Source: Bradyrhizobium diversitatis
GTDB lineage: Bacteria > Pseudomonadota > Alphaproteobacteria > Rhizobiales > Xanthobacteraceae
Direction: 5' to 3'
DNA: 64,000 bases
Assembly (NCBI RefSeq): GCF_016031635.1
Contig: NZ_JACEGD010000014.1
Location: 1-64,000, forward strand
The notes under the pieces were generated by a model. The model worked only from the letters and a program-made list of their open reading frames with translations. It had not been told where the DNA came from and did not search any database. Below are positions 16,840 to 27,419 of this stretch, one piece after another. Both the position numbers and the translations under genes were made by a program. Position 1 is the stretch's first letter. Each line of letters starts with the position of its first letter.

Positions 16840-17331
16840 ATGGCAGACGCGCGGCGCGCACCCCTGAAGGACCAGACCGACATTTCCGGCGCGCGCGCGC
16901 TGATCGTCGAGGCGCGGTTCTATGACGATCTCCAGGACGCGCTTCTGGATGGCGCGGTGACTGAACTGAAGGCGGCCGGCCTGACCCATGACGTGATCAC
17001 GGTTCCCGGTGCGCTGGAAATCCCGGCGGCTGTCGCCATCGCGGTCGATGCCGCGGCGGCGAACGGCAAGCCCTATGACGTGGTGATCGCGCTCGGCTGC
17101 GTGATCCGCGGCGACACCATTCATTTCGAGATCGTGTCGCAGGAATCCTCGCGCGCGCTGATGGACCTTGCCGTGGCGCGAAAGCTGCCGCTCGGCAACG
17201 GCATCCTCACCGTCAACACCGAGGCGCAGGCCTGGGCGCGGGCGCGCGCCAGCGAGCTCGACAAGGGCGGCGATGCCGCGCGCGCCGCGCTGGCGATGCT
17301 GCGCATCAAACGCCGCCTGGCGCAGGCCTGA
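16840..17331 (+). CDS. ribH: 6,7-dimethyl-8-ribityllumazine synthase
   Basis: Joins the RibD-pathway product with dihydroxybutanone phosphate to form lumazine, the RibE substrate. It has 163 residues. VPGALEIPAAVAIA and GCVIRGDTIHFEIV match the substrate-binding segments; the second keeps the catalytic His (TIHFE). NGILTVNTEAQAWARA is the conserved C-terminal motif. It follows ribE after the repeat insertion and precedes nusB by four bases. The gene may rely on its own promoter because of the repeat. Confidence 0.93.
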   Translation: MADARRAPLKDQTDISGARALIVEARFYDDLQDALLDGAVTELKAAGLTHDVITVPGALEIPAAVAIAVDAAAANGKPYDVVIALGCVIRGDTIHFEIVSQESSRALMDLAVARKLPLGNGILTVNTEAQAWARARASELDKGGDAARAALAMLRIKRRLAQA

Positions 17332-17335
17332 AGCC

Positions 17336-17833
17336 ATGGCCGACAACACCAGAAAGCCGCCGCTCGGCACCGAGAAGAAAGCGAACCGGCGCGGTGCGGC
17401 ACGGCTCGCAGCCGTGCAGGCGCTGTACCAGATGGATATCGCCGGTGCCGGCATCAACGACATCTTTGCCGAGTTCGAGAGCCACTGGCTCGGCAACGAG
17501 GTCGAGGGCGAGACGTATCTGCCGGCCGAGGCGGCGTTCTTCCGCGACGTGGTTTCGGGTGTGGTGCGGGACCAGAAGAAGCTCGATCCGCTGATCGACG
17601 AGGCGCTGTCGAAGGGCTGGCCCTTGAAGCGGATCGAGGCCATCCTGCGCGCGGTGCTGCGGGCCGGGGCCTATGAGCTCCAGCATCGCAAGGACGTTCC
17701 GGGGCGGGTGGTGGTCTCCGAATATGTCGACGTCGCCAATGCCTTCGTCGACCGCGAGGAGACCGGCATGGTGAACGCCGTGCTCGACCAGATCGGTCGG
17801 CAGTTTCGCGGCGACGAGTTCGGGCGAGGGTAG
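17336..17833 (+). CDS. nusB: Transcription antitermination factor NusB
   Basis: An RNA-binding partner of NusE that acts in rRNA antitermination. It has 165 residues and is all-helical. NRRGAARLAAVQALYQMDIAG is the N-terminal signature, and AILRAVLRAGAYEL plus VVVSEYVDVANAFVD are the conserved C-terminal segments. I set the start at the ATG at 17336, four bases after the ribH stop, rather than the longer frame that opens inside ribH. Confidence 0.95.
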   Translation: MADNTRKPPLGTEKKANRRGAARLAAVQALYQMDIAGAGINDIFAEFESHWLGNEVEGETYLPAEAAFFRDVVSGVVRDQKKLDPLIDEALSKGWPLKRIEAILRAVLRAGAYELQHRKDVPGRVVVSEYVDVANAFVDREETGMVNAVLDQIGRQFRGDEFGRG

Positions 17834-17865
17834 GATCAGTCGATGGCCCTTGCAGTAGCCGTCAT

Positions 17866-18158
17866 CCTGAGGTGCCGTAGCGAAGCGAAGGCCTCGAAGG
17901 ACGGCGGCGTGCCGCTGAGGTCGCACCTCGGCCGTCCATCCTTCGAGGCTCGCAAGGGCTCGCACCTCCAGCGACGATGGCTTCGCCGTCGCGCAGGGAT
18001 GACGGGTCGGCACCTGAGGTGCCGTAGCGAAGCGAAGGCCTCGAAGGACGGCGGCGTGCCGCTGAGGTCGCACCTCGGCCGTCCATCCTTCGAGGCTCGC
18101 AAGGGCTCGCACCTCCAGCGACGATGGCTTCGCCGTCGCGCAGGGATGACGGGTCGGC
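17866..18158. repeat. Two identical 147-bp tandem copies of a palindromic element
   Basis: The unit at 17866-18012 is repeated at 18013-18158 with no difference that I can see over about 146 bases. Inside each copy, CCTCGAAGGA and TCCTTCGAGG form inverted arms. The outer ends show GTCATCC (17861) and GGATGAC (ending 18003 and 18150), as in a MITE. The second copy ends five bases before the GTG start of thiL. A sequence this identical suggests recent duplication, and copy number may vary between strains. Confidence 0.85.
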
Positions 18159-18162
18159 TATC

Positions 18163-19164
18163 GTGACACAGGACAGAACACAGCCCTCCGGCGAAGATTC
18201 CCTCATCGCGCACTATTTCAAGCCGCTGGCGACTGATCCCGGCGCATTCGGGCTCGTCGATGACGCCGCAGTCCTGTCCTCATCCGGCGAGGACATCGTC
18301 GTCACCACTGACGCCGTCGTCGAGGGCGTGCATTATCTTGCCGACGATCCGCCCGACACCATCGCGCGCAAGGCGCTGCGGGTGAACCTGTCCGATCTCG
18401 CCGCCAAGGGCGCGGTGCCGGCCGGCTTCGTGCTGACGCTGGCGCTGCGCAGCCAGGAGGATGCCTGGCTCCGTCCGTTTGCGGACGCGCTGGGCGAGGA
18501 CGCCAGCACATTCGCATGCCCGCTGCTCGGCGGCGATACGGTGTCGACGCCAGGGCCTCAGATGATCTCGATCACTGCCTTTGGCCGCGTGCCGCAGGGG
18601 CGGATGGTCGGGCGCACCGGCGCAAAGCCAGGGGATTGCATCCTCGTGACGGGTACGATCGGCGATGCCGCACTCGGCCTCGACGTGCTCAAAGGCGGTG
18701 CCGCTGCCGCAGCGGTCGCGTCCGATCCTGCCGCGAGGGAAGCCCTGGTCTCACGCTATCGGGTGCCGCAGCCCCGCAACGTGCTGGCGCGGGCGGTGCG
18801 CGATCATGCGACCGCAGCAATGGACGTCTCCGACGGTCTCGCTGGCGATCTGGCCAAGCTTTGTGCAGCATCCGGGGTTTCGGCTTCGGTCGACGTGACA
18901 AGCGTGCCGCTCTCGGCCGCGGCGGCCGGACTGCTCGCCCGCAACGTCGTTTGCGTCGAGACGCTGCTTGCCGGGGGCGACGACTACGAGGTGCTATGCA
19001 CCGTTCCGCAGGCGCAAAGCGAGGCGCTGATGGCCGCTGGGCGGGCCAGGGGCGTTGCGGTGACCATGATCGGCACGATCGTGGAGGGGCAGGAGCGGCC
19101 GCGCTTCCTGGATGGGCAGGGCCAGGAACTGCTCTTGACGCGACTGTCCTACAGCCACTTCTAG
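18163..19164 (+). CDS. thiL: Thiamine-monophosphate kinase
   Basis: Phosphorylates thiamine monophosphate to the cofactor thiamine pyrophosphate. It has about 333 residues from the GTG at 18163. GEDSLIAHYF begins the conserved region, DDAAVL and TTDAVVEGVHY bind nucleotide and Mg2+, and MDVSDGLAGDL and LLAGGDDYEVLCT are the remaining family signatures. The frame remains open upstream to 18124, but that extension is encoded by the tandem repeat, so I prefer the GTG. Confidence 0.93.
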   Translation: MTQDRTQPSGEDSLIAHYFKPLATDPGAFGLVDDAAVLSSSGEDIVVTTDAVVEGVHYLADDPPDTIARKALRVNLSDLAAKGAVPAGFVLTLALRSQEDAWLRPFADALGEDASTFACPLLGGDTVSTPGPQMISITAFGRVPQGRMVGRTGAKPGDCILVTGTIGDAALGLDVLKGGAAAAAVASDPAAREALVSRYRVPQPRNVLARAVRDHATAAMDVSDGLAGDLAKLCAASGVSASVDVTSVPLSAAAAGLLARNVVCVETLLAGGDDYEVLCTVPQAQSEALMAAGRARGVAVTMIGTIVEGQERPRFLDGQGQELLLTRLSYSHF

Positions 19165-19288
19165 GAATTGCTCCAAACCGGCATCTTAGTTCTCAGCACT
19201 TGGTCCTAAATACCTGCCGAGATCGACGGTTTCGGCCTTATCCGGCGTTGCACCCTCAATTTGATTTTGGCAAGCTCGCGACCGACTG

Positions 19289-19322
19289 AGGCCGCCTCTT
19301 TTTTTTGGCAAGGGGGCGGCCT
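19289..19322 (+). promoter_or_regulatory. Alternative hairpins upstream of hppA
   Basis: AGGCCGCC (19289-19296) can pair with GGCGGCCT (19315-19322). Alternatively GAGG and CCTC at 19288-19298 can form a short hairpin that runs straight into a run of eight or more T residues. The two folds exclude each other. It may be the thiL terminator, an attenuator for hppA, or coincidence in GC-rich DNA. Confidence 0.3.
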
Positions 19323-19403
19323 TGTTCGAAATCAAGGCGCCGCACCGCACGACGGACAACAAAAGGCGCCGGGGGTACATCAAGGATCTGAGGCAAAAAT
19401 CAC

Positions 19404-21524
<2,121 letters not shown>

Positions 21525-21540
21525 GCGGCGCCAACTCTGC

Positions 21541-21580
21541 AAAACAGAACCCCGCGGTGCGAGCCGCGGGGTTTTGTTTT
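21541..21580. terminator. Terminator after hppA
   Basis: The stem CCCCGCGG (21550-21557) pairs with CCGCGGGG (21564-21571) around a 6-base loop. TTTTGTTTT follows and AAAACA precedes, so it could stop transcription on both strands. Confidence 0.85.
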
Positions 21581-21601
21581 GGTGGCCGGACCCTCTCACC
21601 A

Positions 21602-21640
21602 CGTCATTGCGAAGATTGCTTCGCTACGCTGGCAATGACG
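21602..21640. repeat. Short palindromic REP-like unit
   Basis: CGTCATTGC (21602-21610) and GCAATGACG (21632-21640) are perfect inverted copies around a short middle that contains GCTTCGCTACGC. The same end sequence flanks the larger element at 59617-59737. Confidence 0.6.
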
Positions 21641-21650
21641 AAAGAGAGAC

Positions 21651-22652
21651 CTACTGCACGTCCATCTGCAGGCCTTCCTTCTGGATGATGCCGGCGAACT
21701 TCTTCGTCTCGGCCTCCACGAAGGCGGCGAACTGCTGCGGGGTGCCGTAATCGGCGCGGGCACCCATGCCGGCGATCTGCTTCTTGATGTCGTCGCGCTC
21801 CAGCATCGCCTTGACCTGGAGATTGAGCGCGTTGAGCACATCGGGTGAGACGCCCTTCGGCAGAAACACCGAGAACCAGGACGAGATGTCGAAACTCGCC
21901 AGCTCCGGCGCGCTCTCCCGCATCGTCGGCAGGTTCGGCGCGAGGTCGCTGCGCTCGGTCGTGGTGACGCACAGACCGTTGAGCGTGCCGTTCTGCACCT
22001 GAGGCAGGCTCGGATAAAGGTTGTCGAACAGGATCTGGATGTCGCCGGCGAGGGCCGCTTGCAGCGCGGGTCCGGCGCCGCGGAACGGGATGTGCGTCAT
22101 CTTCAGGCCGGTGAGCTGGAGGAACCAGGCGCCGGTGAGGTGAGGGCTCTGGCCGACGCCCGAAGAGGCGTAGCTGAGCTTGTCCGGATTGGCCTTGAGG
22201 TAGGCGATCAGCTCGGGGACCGACTTGATGCCGGTCTTCGGATGCGCCGAGACGATGTTCGGGATCCGGATCATGTTCGAGACCGGCTGCAGCTGGTCGG
22301 GCTTGTAGGTGAGATTCTTGAAGATGCTGTAGGCGATCGCGTTCGGACCGGGATTGCCGACCAGGATGGTGTGACCATCAGGCTTGGCGCGGACCACCTC
22401 GGCGGTTCCGATGGTGCCGCCGCCGCCCGAGCGGTTTTCCACGACCGCCGACTGGCCCCAGGCGGTTTGCAGATGCGCGGCCAGGAGTCGGCCCATCACG
22501 TCGGTCGAGCCGCCGGCCGCAGCCGGCACGACGAGGCGGACGTTTTCGGTGGGCTTCCAGTCGGCGAGGCTCGATCGCGGCAGTATGGCTGCGGCTGAAA
22601 GGCCGGCAGCGCCGGTGAGCACGCGACGGCGGGACAATAAAGGCTTAGGCAC
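21651..22652 (-). CDS. Bug-family (tripartite tricarboxylate transporter) periplasmic binding protein
   Basis: A 333-residue periplasmic solute-binding protein of the Bug/TctC family, typically binding carboxylates. The N terminus SRRRVLTGAAGLSAAAILPRSSLA has the twin-arginine pattern and a hydrophobic core, so export through Tat is likely. ENRSGGGGTIGTAEVVRAKPDG and PQQFAAFVEAETKKFAGII match the family. No tctA/tctB-type membrane genes are nearby, so it is an orphan binding protein. Expanded orphan Bug families are common in beta- and alphaproteobacteria. The ligand is unknown. Confidence 0.9.
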   Translation of the reverse strand: MPKPLLSRRRVLTGAAGLSAAAILPRSSLADWKPTENVRLVVPAAAGGSTDVMGRLLAAHLQTAWGQSAVVENRSGGGGTIGTAEVVRAKPDGHTILVGNPGPNAIAYSIFKNLTYKPDQLQPVSNMIRIPNIVSAHPKTGIKSVPELIAYLKANPDKLSYASSGVGQSPHLTGAWFLQLTGLKMTHIPFRGAGPALQAALAGDIQILFDNLYPSLPQVQNGTLNGLCVTTTERSDLAPNLPTMRESAPELASFDISSWFSVFLPKGVSPDVLNALNLQVKAMLERDDIKKQIAGMGARADYGTPQQFAAFVEAETKKFAGIIQKEGLQMDVQ

Positions 22653-22869
22653 GAATCCACTCCCTGCTTCTTACTTTGCAGGGACCGTACGGAACCGCTC
22701 GTGCGACCGCAAGTCGCGTGCGACGGCATGTGGCGCGCGCAGAGCGGCACGACGCCGCAGCTCAGAGCGATTTACCTCCCGACGGAATTGGAAGGCCTCT
22801 GGCTGCGTGTTGGACGCATTTTTTTCCGCGCGAGCCGTTATCGACTCCACGCGAAAGCGCGCCGGAGTC

Positions 22870-23355
22870 TCAGTTGAAGCTGAGCAGCTTGAATAGCGGC
22901 GTGAGGTAGCTCATCTCCTGGCCCGACGTCGGCGTCGTCCGGCTGATGAAGTCGAAGATCTTGCCGTCCTGCAGACCGTAATTCGCAAGCCGGCGCACGC
23001 GGCGGTTCTTGTCGAAATAGATGGCGATGACGCGCTGGTCGACCACCTTCTGGTTCATGAAAGCGACCGGGCGCTCCGAGCGTTGCGAGATGTAGTAAAA
23101 CACTTCGCCGTCGAGGGTCGCGACCGTGGAGGGGGTGCCCATCACGATCAGCACCTGGTCCTGGCTTGCGCCGATCGGAATCTGCTCGAGCGCGCCGGGC
23201 GGCAGGATGTAACCCTTCTGGAACTGCTCGCCCGTACAGCCCGCAAGAGCCGCGCCGACCACGGCGGCAGCTGCGAGCATGCGCAAGCCGCGCCAGCATG
23301 CGTGGAGGCCGCGCCGCTGATCCGCGCGCAGGCTGGTCTTGTTCGTTGTCGTCAT
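22870..23355 (-). CDS. bamE: Outer membrane assembly factor BamE (SmpA/OmlA family lipoprotein)
   Basis: A small lipoprotein of the BAM complex that inserts beta-barrel proteins into the outer membrane. It has 161 residues. The signal sequence ends in the lipobox LAGC (about residue 40). The mature domain has the SmpA fold signature IPIGASQDQVLIVMGTPS followed by EVFYYIS and an ending with KLLSFN. It is divergent from the cytochrome bc1 chaperone gene, about 100 bases away. Confidence 0.9.
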   Translation of the reverse strand: MTTTNKTSLRADQRRGLHACWRGLRMLAAAAVVGAALAGCTGEQFQKGYILPPGALEQIPIGASQDQVLIVMGTPSTVATLDGEVFYYISQRSERPVAFMNQKVVDQRVIAIYFDKNRRVRRLANYGLQDGKIFDFISRTTPTSGQEMSYLTPLFKLLSFN

Positions 23356-23453
23356 AGCGGAACTGATTCCGTCCCCTTGCGTCGCGCGAGGCGCTGAAGT
23401 ACCGGGCTGGGCGTCTTAATGCAACACGCGCGCGCCCGCTTGCGGAAACCACA

Positions 23454-24017
23454 ATGCTTTGGCCGTTCAATCACTTCAGGAAACCCCGACTGACCCCGCC
23501 GAGCACCATTGAAGCGATCTATGGCATGATCGTGACGCAGGCGCGAGAACCCATATTTTACCGTGACTTGGGCGTGCCCGATACGGTTAACGGGCGTTTC
23601 GATCTGTTGCTGTTGCATCTCTGGCTGCTGCTGCGCCGCCTGCGCGCGGTCCAAGGCGGCACTGGCGGCGCCACGGAGCTGTCCCAGGCGCTGTTCGACC
23701 GCTTCTGCGAGGACATGGACGACAATCTGCGCGAGATGGGTGTGGGCGACCAGACCGTGCCGAAGCGGATGCGGGCCTTCGGCGAGGCGTTCTACGGTCG
23801 CGTCCAGGCCTATGATCAGGCCATGGAAGGCGGCGGCGAGGCGCTGGCATCGGCGATCTGCAAGAATATCTTGAATGGGACCGGCTTCGACCAGGCGCAG
23901 CAGCTCGCGGCCTATGCCCGGGCCAGTGAGGCGGAGCTTGGCCGGACCGACGATGCCGCGCTGCTGCGCGCCTCCTTCAAGTTTCCTCCAGCGCTTCCTG
24001 AGGATGTCACGCCATGA
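23454..24017 (+). CDS. Ubiquinol-cytochrome c chaperone (CBP3/UQCC1-like)
   Basis: A 187-residue helical protein of the family that assists cytochrome b maturation and bc1 complex assembly. The conserved pattern FYRDLGVPDTVNGRFDLLLLHLWLLLRRL (cited in parts: residues about 36-64) and FDRFCEDMDDNLREMGVGD are visible. It overlaps the downstream DUF177 gene by four bases (ATGA), an arrangement typical of alphaproteobacteria. The start ATG is at 23454, divergent from bamE. Confidence 0.9.
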   Translation: MLWPFNHFRKPRLTPPSTIEAIYGMIVTQAREPIFYRDLGVPDTVNGRFDLLLLHLWLLLRRLRAVQGGTGGATELSQALFDRFCEDMDDNLREMGVGDQTVPKRMRAFGEAFYGRVQAYDQAMEGGGEALASAICKNILNGTGFDQAQQLAAYARASEAELGRTDDAALLRASFKFPPALPEDVTP

Positions 24018-24583
24018 GTCGACCGAATGCCGGATCCGAGCCCGATCCCTGGCGGGCGCCCGTCATCGTTGCGCAGATCCCTGAAGCAGGCCTGCATCGC
24101 GAGCTCGAGACCTCAGCGGCCGAGCGGCAGGCCATGGCGGCGCTCGCGGGCGTGCGGGAGATCCTCTCCGCGCATGCCAGCTTCGATGTCGTGCCGAAAA
24201 GCGGTGGGCGGGTCCAGGTCACGGGACTTGTTCGCGGCCGGATCGGCCAGACCTGCGTCGTCACGCTGGATCCGATCGAGAGCGAGATCGAGGAGGAGGT
24301 CGACCTGATGTTCGCCCCGGAGGCAGAGGCACGGCGCCTGGCCGATCTGATCGAGGAGGGGCAGGACGATGAGGGGCCGCCGGCGGTCGCCGATCCTCCC
24401 GAGCCGATCGCTGGCGGCATCATCGACCTCGGCCGGCTCGCCACCGACGCCCTGTTCCTGGCGATCGATCCCTATCCGCGCAAGGAGGGGGCCGTGTTCG
24501 AGGCGGAGGTCGCCGCCCCCGATCCCGAGGACCATCCCTTCGCGGCACTGAAGGCGCTTCACGACAAGAAGAAGGGGCAATAG
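24014..24583 (+). CDS. DUF177 (YceD-like) protein
   Basis: A 189-residue soluble acidic protein of the DUF177/YceD family, implicated in 23S rRNA metabolism in bacteria and plants. GLVRGRIGQTCVVTLDPIE contains the single conserved cysteine of the family (its usual CQRCL-type motif is reduced). EEVDLMF and IIDLGRLATDALFLAIDPYPR are conserved. It overlaps the bc1 chaperone gene. The family usually precedes rpmF, but no rpmF frame follows here; plsX comes next after about 300 bases. Confidence 0.85.
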   Translation: MSRPNAGSEPDPWRAPVIVAQIPEAGLHRELETSAAERQAMAALAGVREILSAHASFDVVPKSGGRVQVTGLVRGRIGQTCVVTLDPIESEIEEEVDLMFAPEAEARRLADLIEEGQDDEGPPAVADPPEPIAGGIIDLGRLATDALFLAIDPYPRKEGAVFEAEVAAPDPEDHPFAALKALHDKKKGQ

Positions 24584-24879
24584 GGCATTTCCGCTTGTGC
24601 CCGCCTTGCGAGGGGACGCGAGGCATTTCCCTTGATGGTTTGAAAGAAGCATTTATCCTTCTGATTTCAATGTCTTTCCTGCTCAATCCGGGGGGCGTGG
24701 CCGCATCGCCCCAAATGCAAAAGGCTGGGGGCAAGAGGTTGTTTCGGGGTAACAAAACGCTATTGTCGCGCCCCGGTCCGGGTGCGGCGAGGCGCCTGAC
24801 CGATCGCCATGTCCGTGGCGAACCCATTTCGCGGCCCCGCTAGATCAAGACCGCACGAGACCAGGTTTCCAGGACTTTC
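24584..24879. other. Intergenic region between DUF177 and plsX genes
   Basis: About 300 bases with no supported gene. An 82-codon frame at 24595-24843 is present but has no recognisable motif or good start signal, so it is not called. The region probably holds the plsX-fabH-ihfA promoter. Confidence 0.4.
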
Positions 24880-25941
24880 ATGCCAAGCAAGGTTCGCATC
24901 GCGCTGGACGCCATGGGGGGCGACGTCGGCCCCGCCGTGGTCATTCCGGGCGCCGCCATCTCGCTAGGCAGGCATAGCGATACCGAGTTCCTGCTGGTCG
25001 GCGACCGCGCCAGGATCGAGCCCGAGCTCGACAAGCACCCGAAGCTGAAAGCCGCCTCCAGGATCGTCCATACCGACGTCGCCGTCAGCATGGAGGACAA
25101 GCCGAGCCAGGCGCTGCGGCGCGGCCGCAAGTCCTCCTCGATGTGGCTCGCGATCGATGCAGTCAAGAAGGGCGAGGCGGATGTCGCGATCTCCGCCGGC
25201 AATACCGGCGCACTGATGGCGATGGCGCGCTTCCACCTGCGGACGCTGCCGGGCATCGACCGCCCGGCCATCTCCGCGATATGGCCGACCATGCGCGGTG
25301 AATCCGTCGTGCTCGACCTCGGCGCCACCCTCGGCGGCGATGCGCACCATCTGGTGTCGATGGCGGTCATGGGTGCAGCCAAGGCGAGCGTGCTGTTCAA
25401 CAAGAAGCGGCCGACGGTCGGGCTGCTCAACATCGGCGCCGAAGAGATCAAGGGCCACGAGGAGATCCGCGAGGCCAGCGAGATCCTGCGGGCAAGGAAC
25501 CTGCCGGAACTCGACTATATCGGCTTCGTCGAGGGTGACGGCATCGGCAAGGGGCTGGCCGACGTCATCGTGACCGAGGGCTTCAGCGGCAACATCGCGC
25601 TCAAGGCCGCCGAGGGAACCGCCCGGCAGATGGCGGAATTGCTCCGTAACGAGATGCAGCGGAGCTGGCTCTCCAAGCTCGGCTATGTCTTCGCCCGCAG
25701 CGCCTTCCAGGCCCTGCGCGACAAGATGGACCCCAACAAGTCCAATGGCGGCGTGCTGCTGGGACTGAGGGGGGTGGTGGTCAAGAGCCACGGCGGAACC
25801 AACGCCGAAGGCTTTGCCTATGCGATCGATGTTGGCTATGAGATGGCTCACTACGATCTCCTGAACAAGATCAATCAGATGCTCAACCGCGAGGGTGGTG
25901 CACTCAGTTTCGTGCAGCCCGCGCCGGAGGATGTTTCGTGA
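24880..25941 (+). CDS. plsX: Phosphate acyltransferase PlsX
   Basis: Makes acyl-phosphate from acyl-ACP, the first step of the PlsX/PlsY phospholipid pathway. It has 353 residues. RIALDAMGGDVGP is the N-terminal signature, SAGNTGALMAMA and GFVEGDGIGKGLADVIVTEGFSGN are the conserved central motifs, and HGGTNAEGFAYAI lies near the end. It overlaps fabH by four bases, so the two are translationally coupled. Confidence 0.96.
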   Translation: MPSKVRIALDAMGGDVGPAVVIPGAAISLGRHSDTEFLLVGDRARIEPELDKHPKLKAASRIVHTDVAVSMEDKPSQALRRGRKSSSMWLAIDAVKKGEADVAISAGNTGALMAMARFHLRTLPGIDRPAISAIWPTMRGESVVLDLGATLGGDAHHLVSMAVMGAAKASVLFNKKRPTVGLLNIGAEEIKGHEEIREASEILRARNLPELDYIGFVEGDGIGKGLADVIVTEGFSGNIALKAAEGTARQMAELLRNEMQRSWLSKLGYVFARSAFQALRDKMDPNKSNGGVLLGLRGVVVKSHGGTNAEGFAYAIDVGYEMAHYDLLNKINQMLNREGGALSFVQPAPEDVS

Positions 25942-26918
25942 CTCAAATTCGTTCGGTCGTGCTCGGCTGCGGCTCATATCTGCCGGAGCAGGTGGTGACC
26001 AACGCCCAATTGGCGGCCCGCATCGACACCTCCGACGAGTGGATCGTTCAGCGCACGGGCATTCGCGAGCGGCACATCGCGGCCGAGGGCGAGTTCACCT
26101 CGCACCTGGCGATCAAGGCGGCGCAGGCCGCGCTCAGCGATGCCGGCATGGACGCGCAGTCGATCGACCTTATCGTGCTGGCGACCTCGACCCCGGACAA
26201 CACCTTCCCCGCGACGGCTGTCGCCGTGCAGCACGGGCTCGGCATCAACCATGGCGCTGCCTTCGACCTTCAGGCGGTGTGCTCGGGCTTCGTGTTCGCG
26301 CTGGCCACCGCCGACAATTTCCTGCGCACCGGCGCCTTCAAGCGGGCGCTGGTGATCGGCGCCGAGACCTTCTCGCGCATCCTCGACTGGAACGACCGCG
26401 GCACCTGCGTGCTGTTCGGCGACGGCGCCGGGGCGGTGGTGCTGGAGGCGCAGGAGCAGCCCGGCAATGCCGCGACCGACCGCGGCGTCGTGACCACGCA
26501 TCTGCGCTCCGACGGCCGCCACAAGGCAAAGCTGTTCGTCGACGGCGGCCCGTCCTCGACCCAGACCGTCGGCCATCTGCGCATGGAAGGCCGCGAGGTC
26601 TTCAAGCATGCGGTCGGCATGATCACCGACGTCATCGTCGACGCCTTCGAGGCGACCGGGCTCAATGCCGACAGCATCGACTGGTTCGTGCCGCACCAGG
26701 CCAACAAGCGAATCATCGACGCCTCCGCCCACAAGCTGCACATCGCGCCGGAAAAGGTGGTGCTGACGGTGGACCGCCACGGCAACACCTCCGCCGCCTC
26801 GATCCCGCTGGCGCTGTCGGAGGCGCGCAAGGACGGCCGCATCAAGAAGGGTGACGTTGTTCTCCTGGAGGCGATGGGCGGCGGCTTCACCTGGGGCTCC
26901 GCGCTGCTGCGCTGGTAA
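25938..26918 (+). CDS. fabH: Beta-ketoacyl-ACP synthase III
   Basis: Starts fatty acid chains by condensing acetyl-CoA with malonyl-ACP. It has 326 residues. The catalytic Cys is in DLQAVCSGFVFAL (about C113), the His in WFVPHQANKRIID (about 250), and the Asn in HGNTSAASIPLAL (about 280). The starting GTG at 25938 overlaps the plsX stop. ihfA follows after about 130 bases. Confidence 0.96.
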   Translation: MTQIRSVVLGCGSYLPEQVVTNAQLAARIDTSDEWIVQRTGIRERHIAAEGEFTSHLAIKAAQAALSDAGMDAQSIDLIVLATSTPDNTFPATAVAVQHGLGINHGAAFDLQAVCSGFVFALATADNFLRTGAFKRALVIGAETFSRILDWNDRGTCVLFGDGAGAVVLEAQEQPGNAATDRGVVTTHLRSDGRHKAKLFVDGGPSSTQTVGHLRMEGREVFKHAVGMITDVIVDAFEATGLNADSIDWFVPHQANKRIIDASAHKLHIAPEKVVLTVDRHGNTSAASIPLALSEARKDGRIKKGDVVLLEAMGGGFTWGSALLRW

Positions 26919-26985
26919 GCCGCAGTCGATAAAATTTTGCCGGAATCAGTGCCGATTATCGATGCGTCTGCATTGATGAGCGCTG

Positions 26986-27014
26986 TTGACCGCCGTATCG
27001 TAACCTCATAATTT
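26986..27014 (+). promoter_or_regulatory. Candidate ihfA promoter
   Basis: TTGACC (26986-26991) and TAATTT (27009-27014) are spaced by 17 bases, placing a start point near 27021, about 30 bases before the chosen ihfA ATG. Confidence 0.35.
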
Positions 27015-27051
27015 CAGACAACAATTGTTCGCCGTGATGTGGGGCAGGGCG

Positions 27052-27396
27052 ATGACCGATCAAAGTAAAACCGTAACGCGTGTCGATCTCTGCGAAGCCG
27101 TCTACCAGAAGGTAGGGCTATCGCGCACGGAATCGTCCGCTTTCGTGGAACTCGTGCTGAAGGAGATCACCGATTGCCTCGAAAAGGGCGAGACGGTGAA
27201 ATTGTCCTCGTTCGGGTCCTTCATGGTGCGCAAGAAGGGGCAGCGCATCGGCCGTAATCCGAAGACCGGTACCGAGGTGCCGATCTCGCCGCGCCGCGTC
27301 ATGGTGTTCAAGCCGTCGGCGATCCTGAAGCAGCGGATCAACGGCCAGCACCGCGCCAATGGCGACGCCACCAGCAAGGCTCAGCAAGAGGCGTAA
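27052..27396 (+). CDS. ihfA: Integration host factor subunit alpha
   Basis: A DNA-bending nucleoid protein that pairs with IhfB. It has 114 residues from the ATG at 27052. TVTRVDLCEAVYQKVGLSR is the N-terminal signature and GRNPKTGTEVPISPR is the DNA-intercalating arm with its proline. An upstream in-frame start at 27025 would add nine residues not expected in the family. The C-terminal tail (about 15 residues after KQRING) is longer than in E. coli, as is usual in Bradyrhizobium relatives. A MerR gene follows after 23 bases. Confidence 0.95.
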   Translation: MTDQSKTVTRVDLCEAVYQKVGLSRTESSAFVELVLKEITDCLEKGETVKLSSFGSFMVRKKGQRIGRNPKTGTEVPISPRRVMVFKPSAILKQRINGQHRANGDATSKAQQEA

Positions 27397-27419
27397 CCCT
27401 TTCGCAAAGGATTTGGCAT

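Noticed and set aside
17836..18213. Repetitive protein-like frames over the tandem repeat, and a possible CRISPR
   Set aside because: The frames arise only from the 147-bp duplication. Two adjacent long copies without spacers are not a CRISPR array.
24595..24843. 82-codon frame after DUF177, considered as rpmF
   Set aside because: It lacks the L32 zinc-type motif and composition, and it has no convincing ribosome-binding site.
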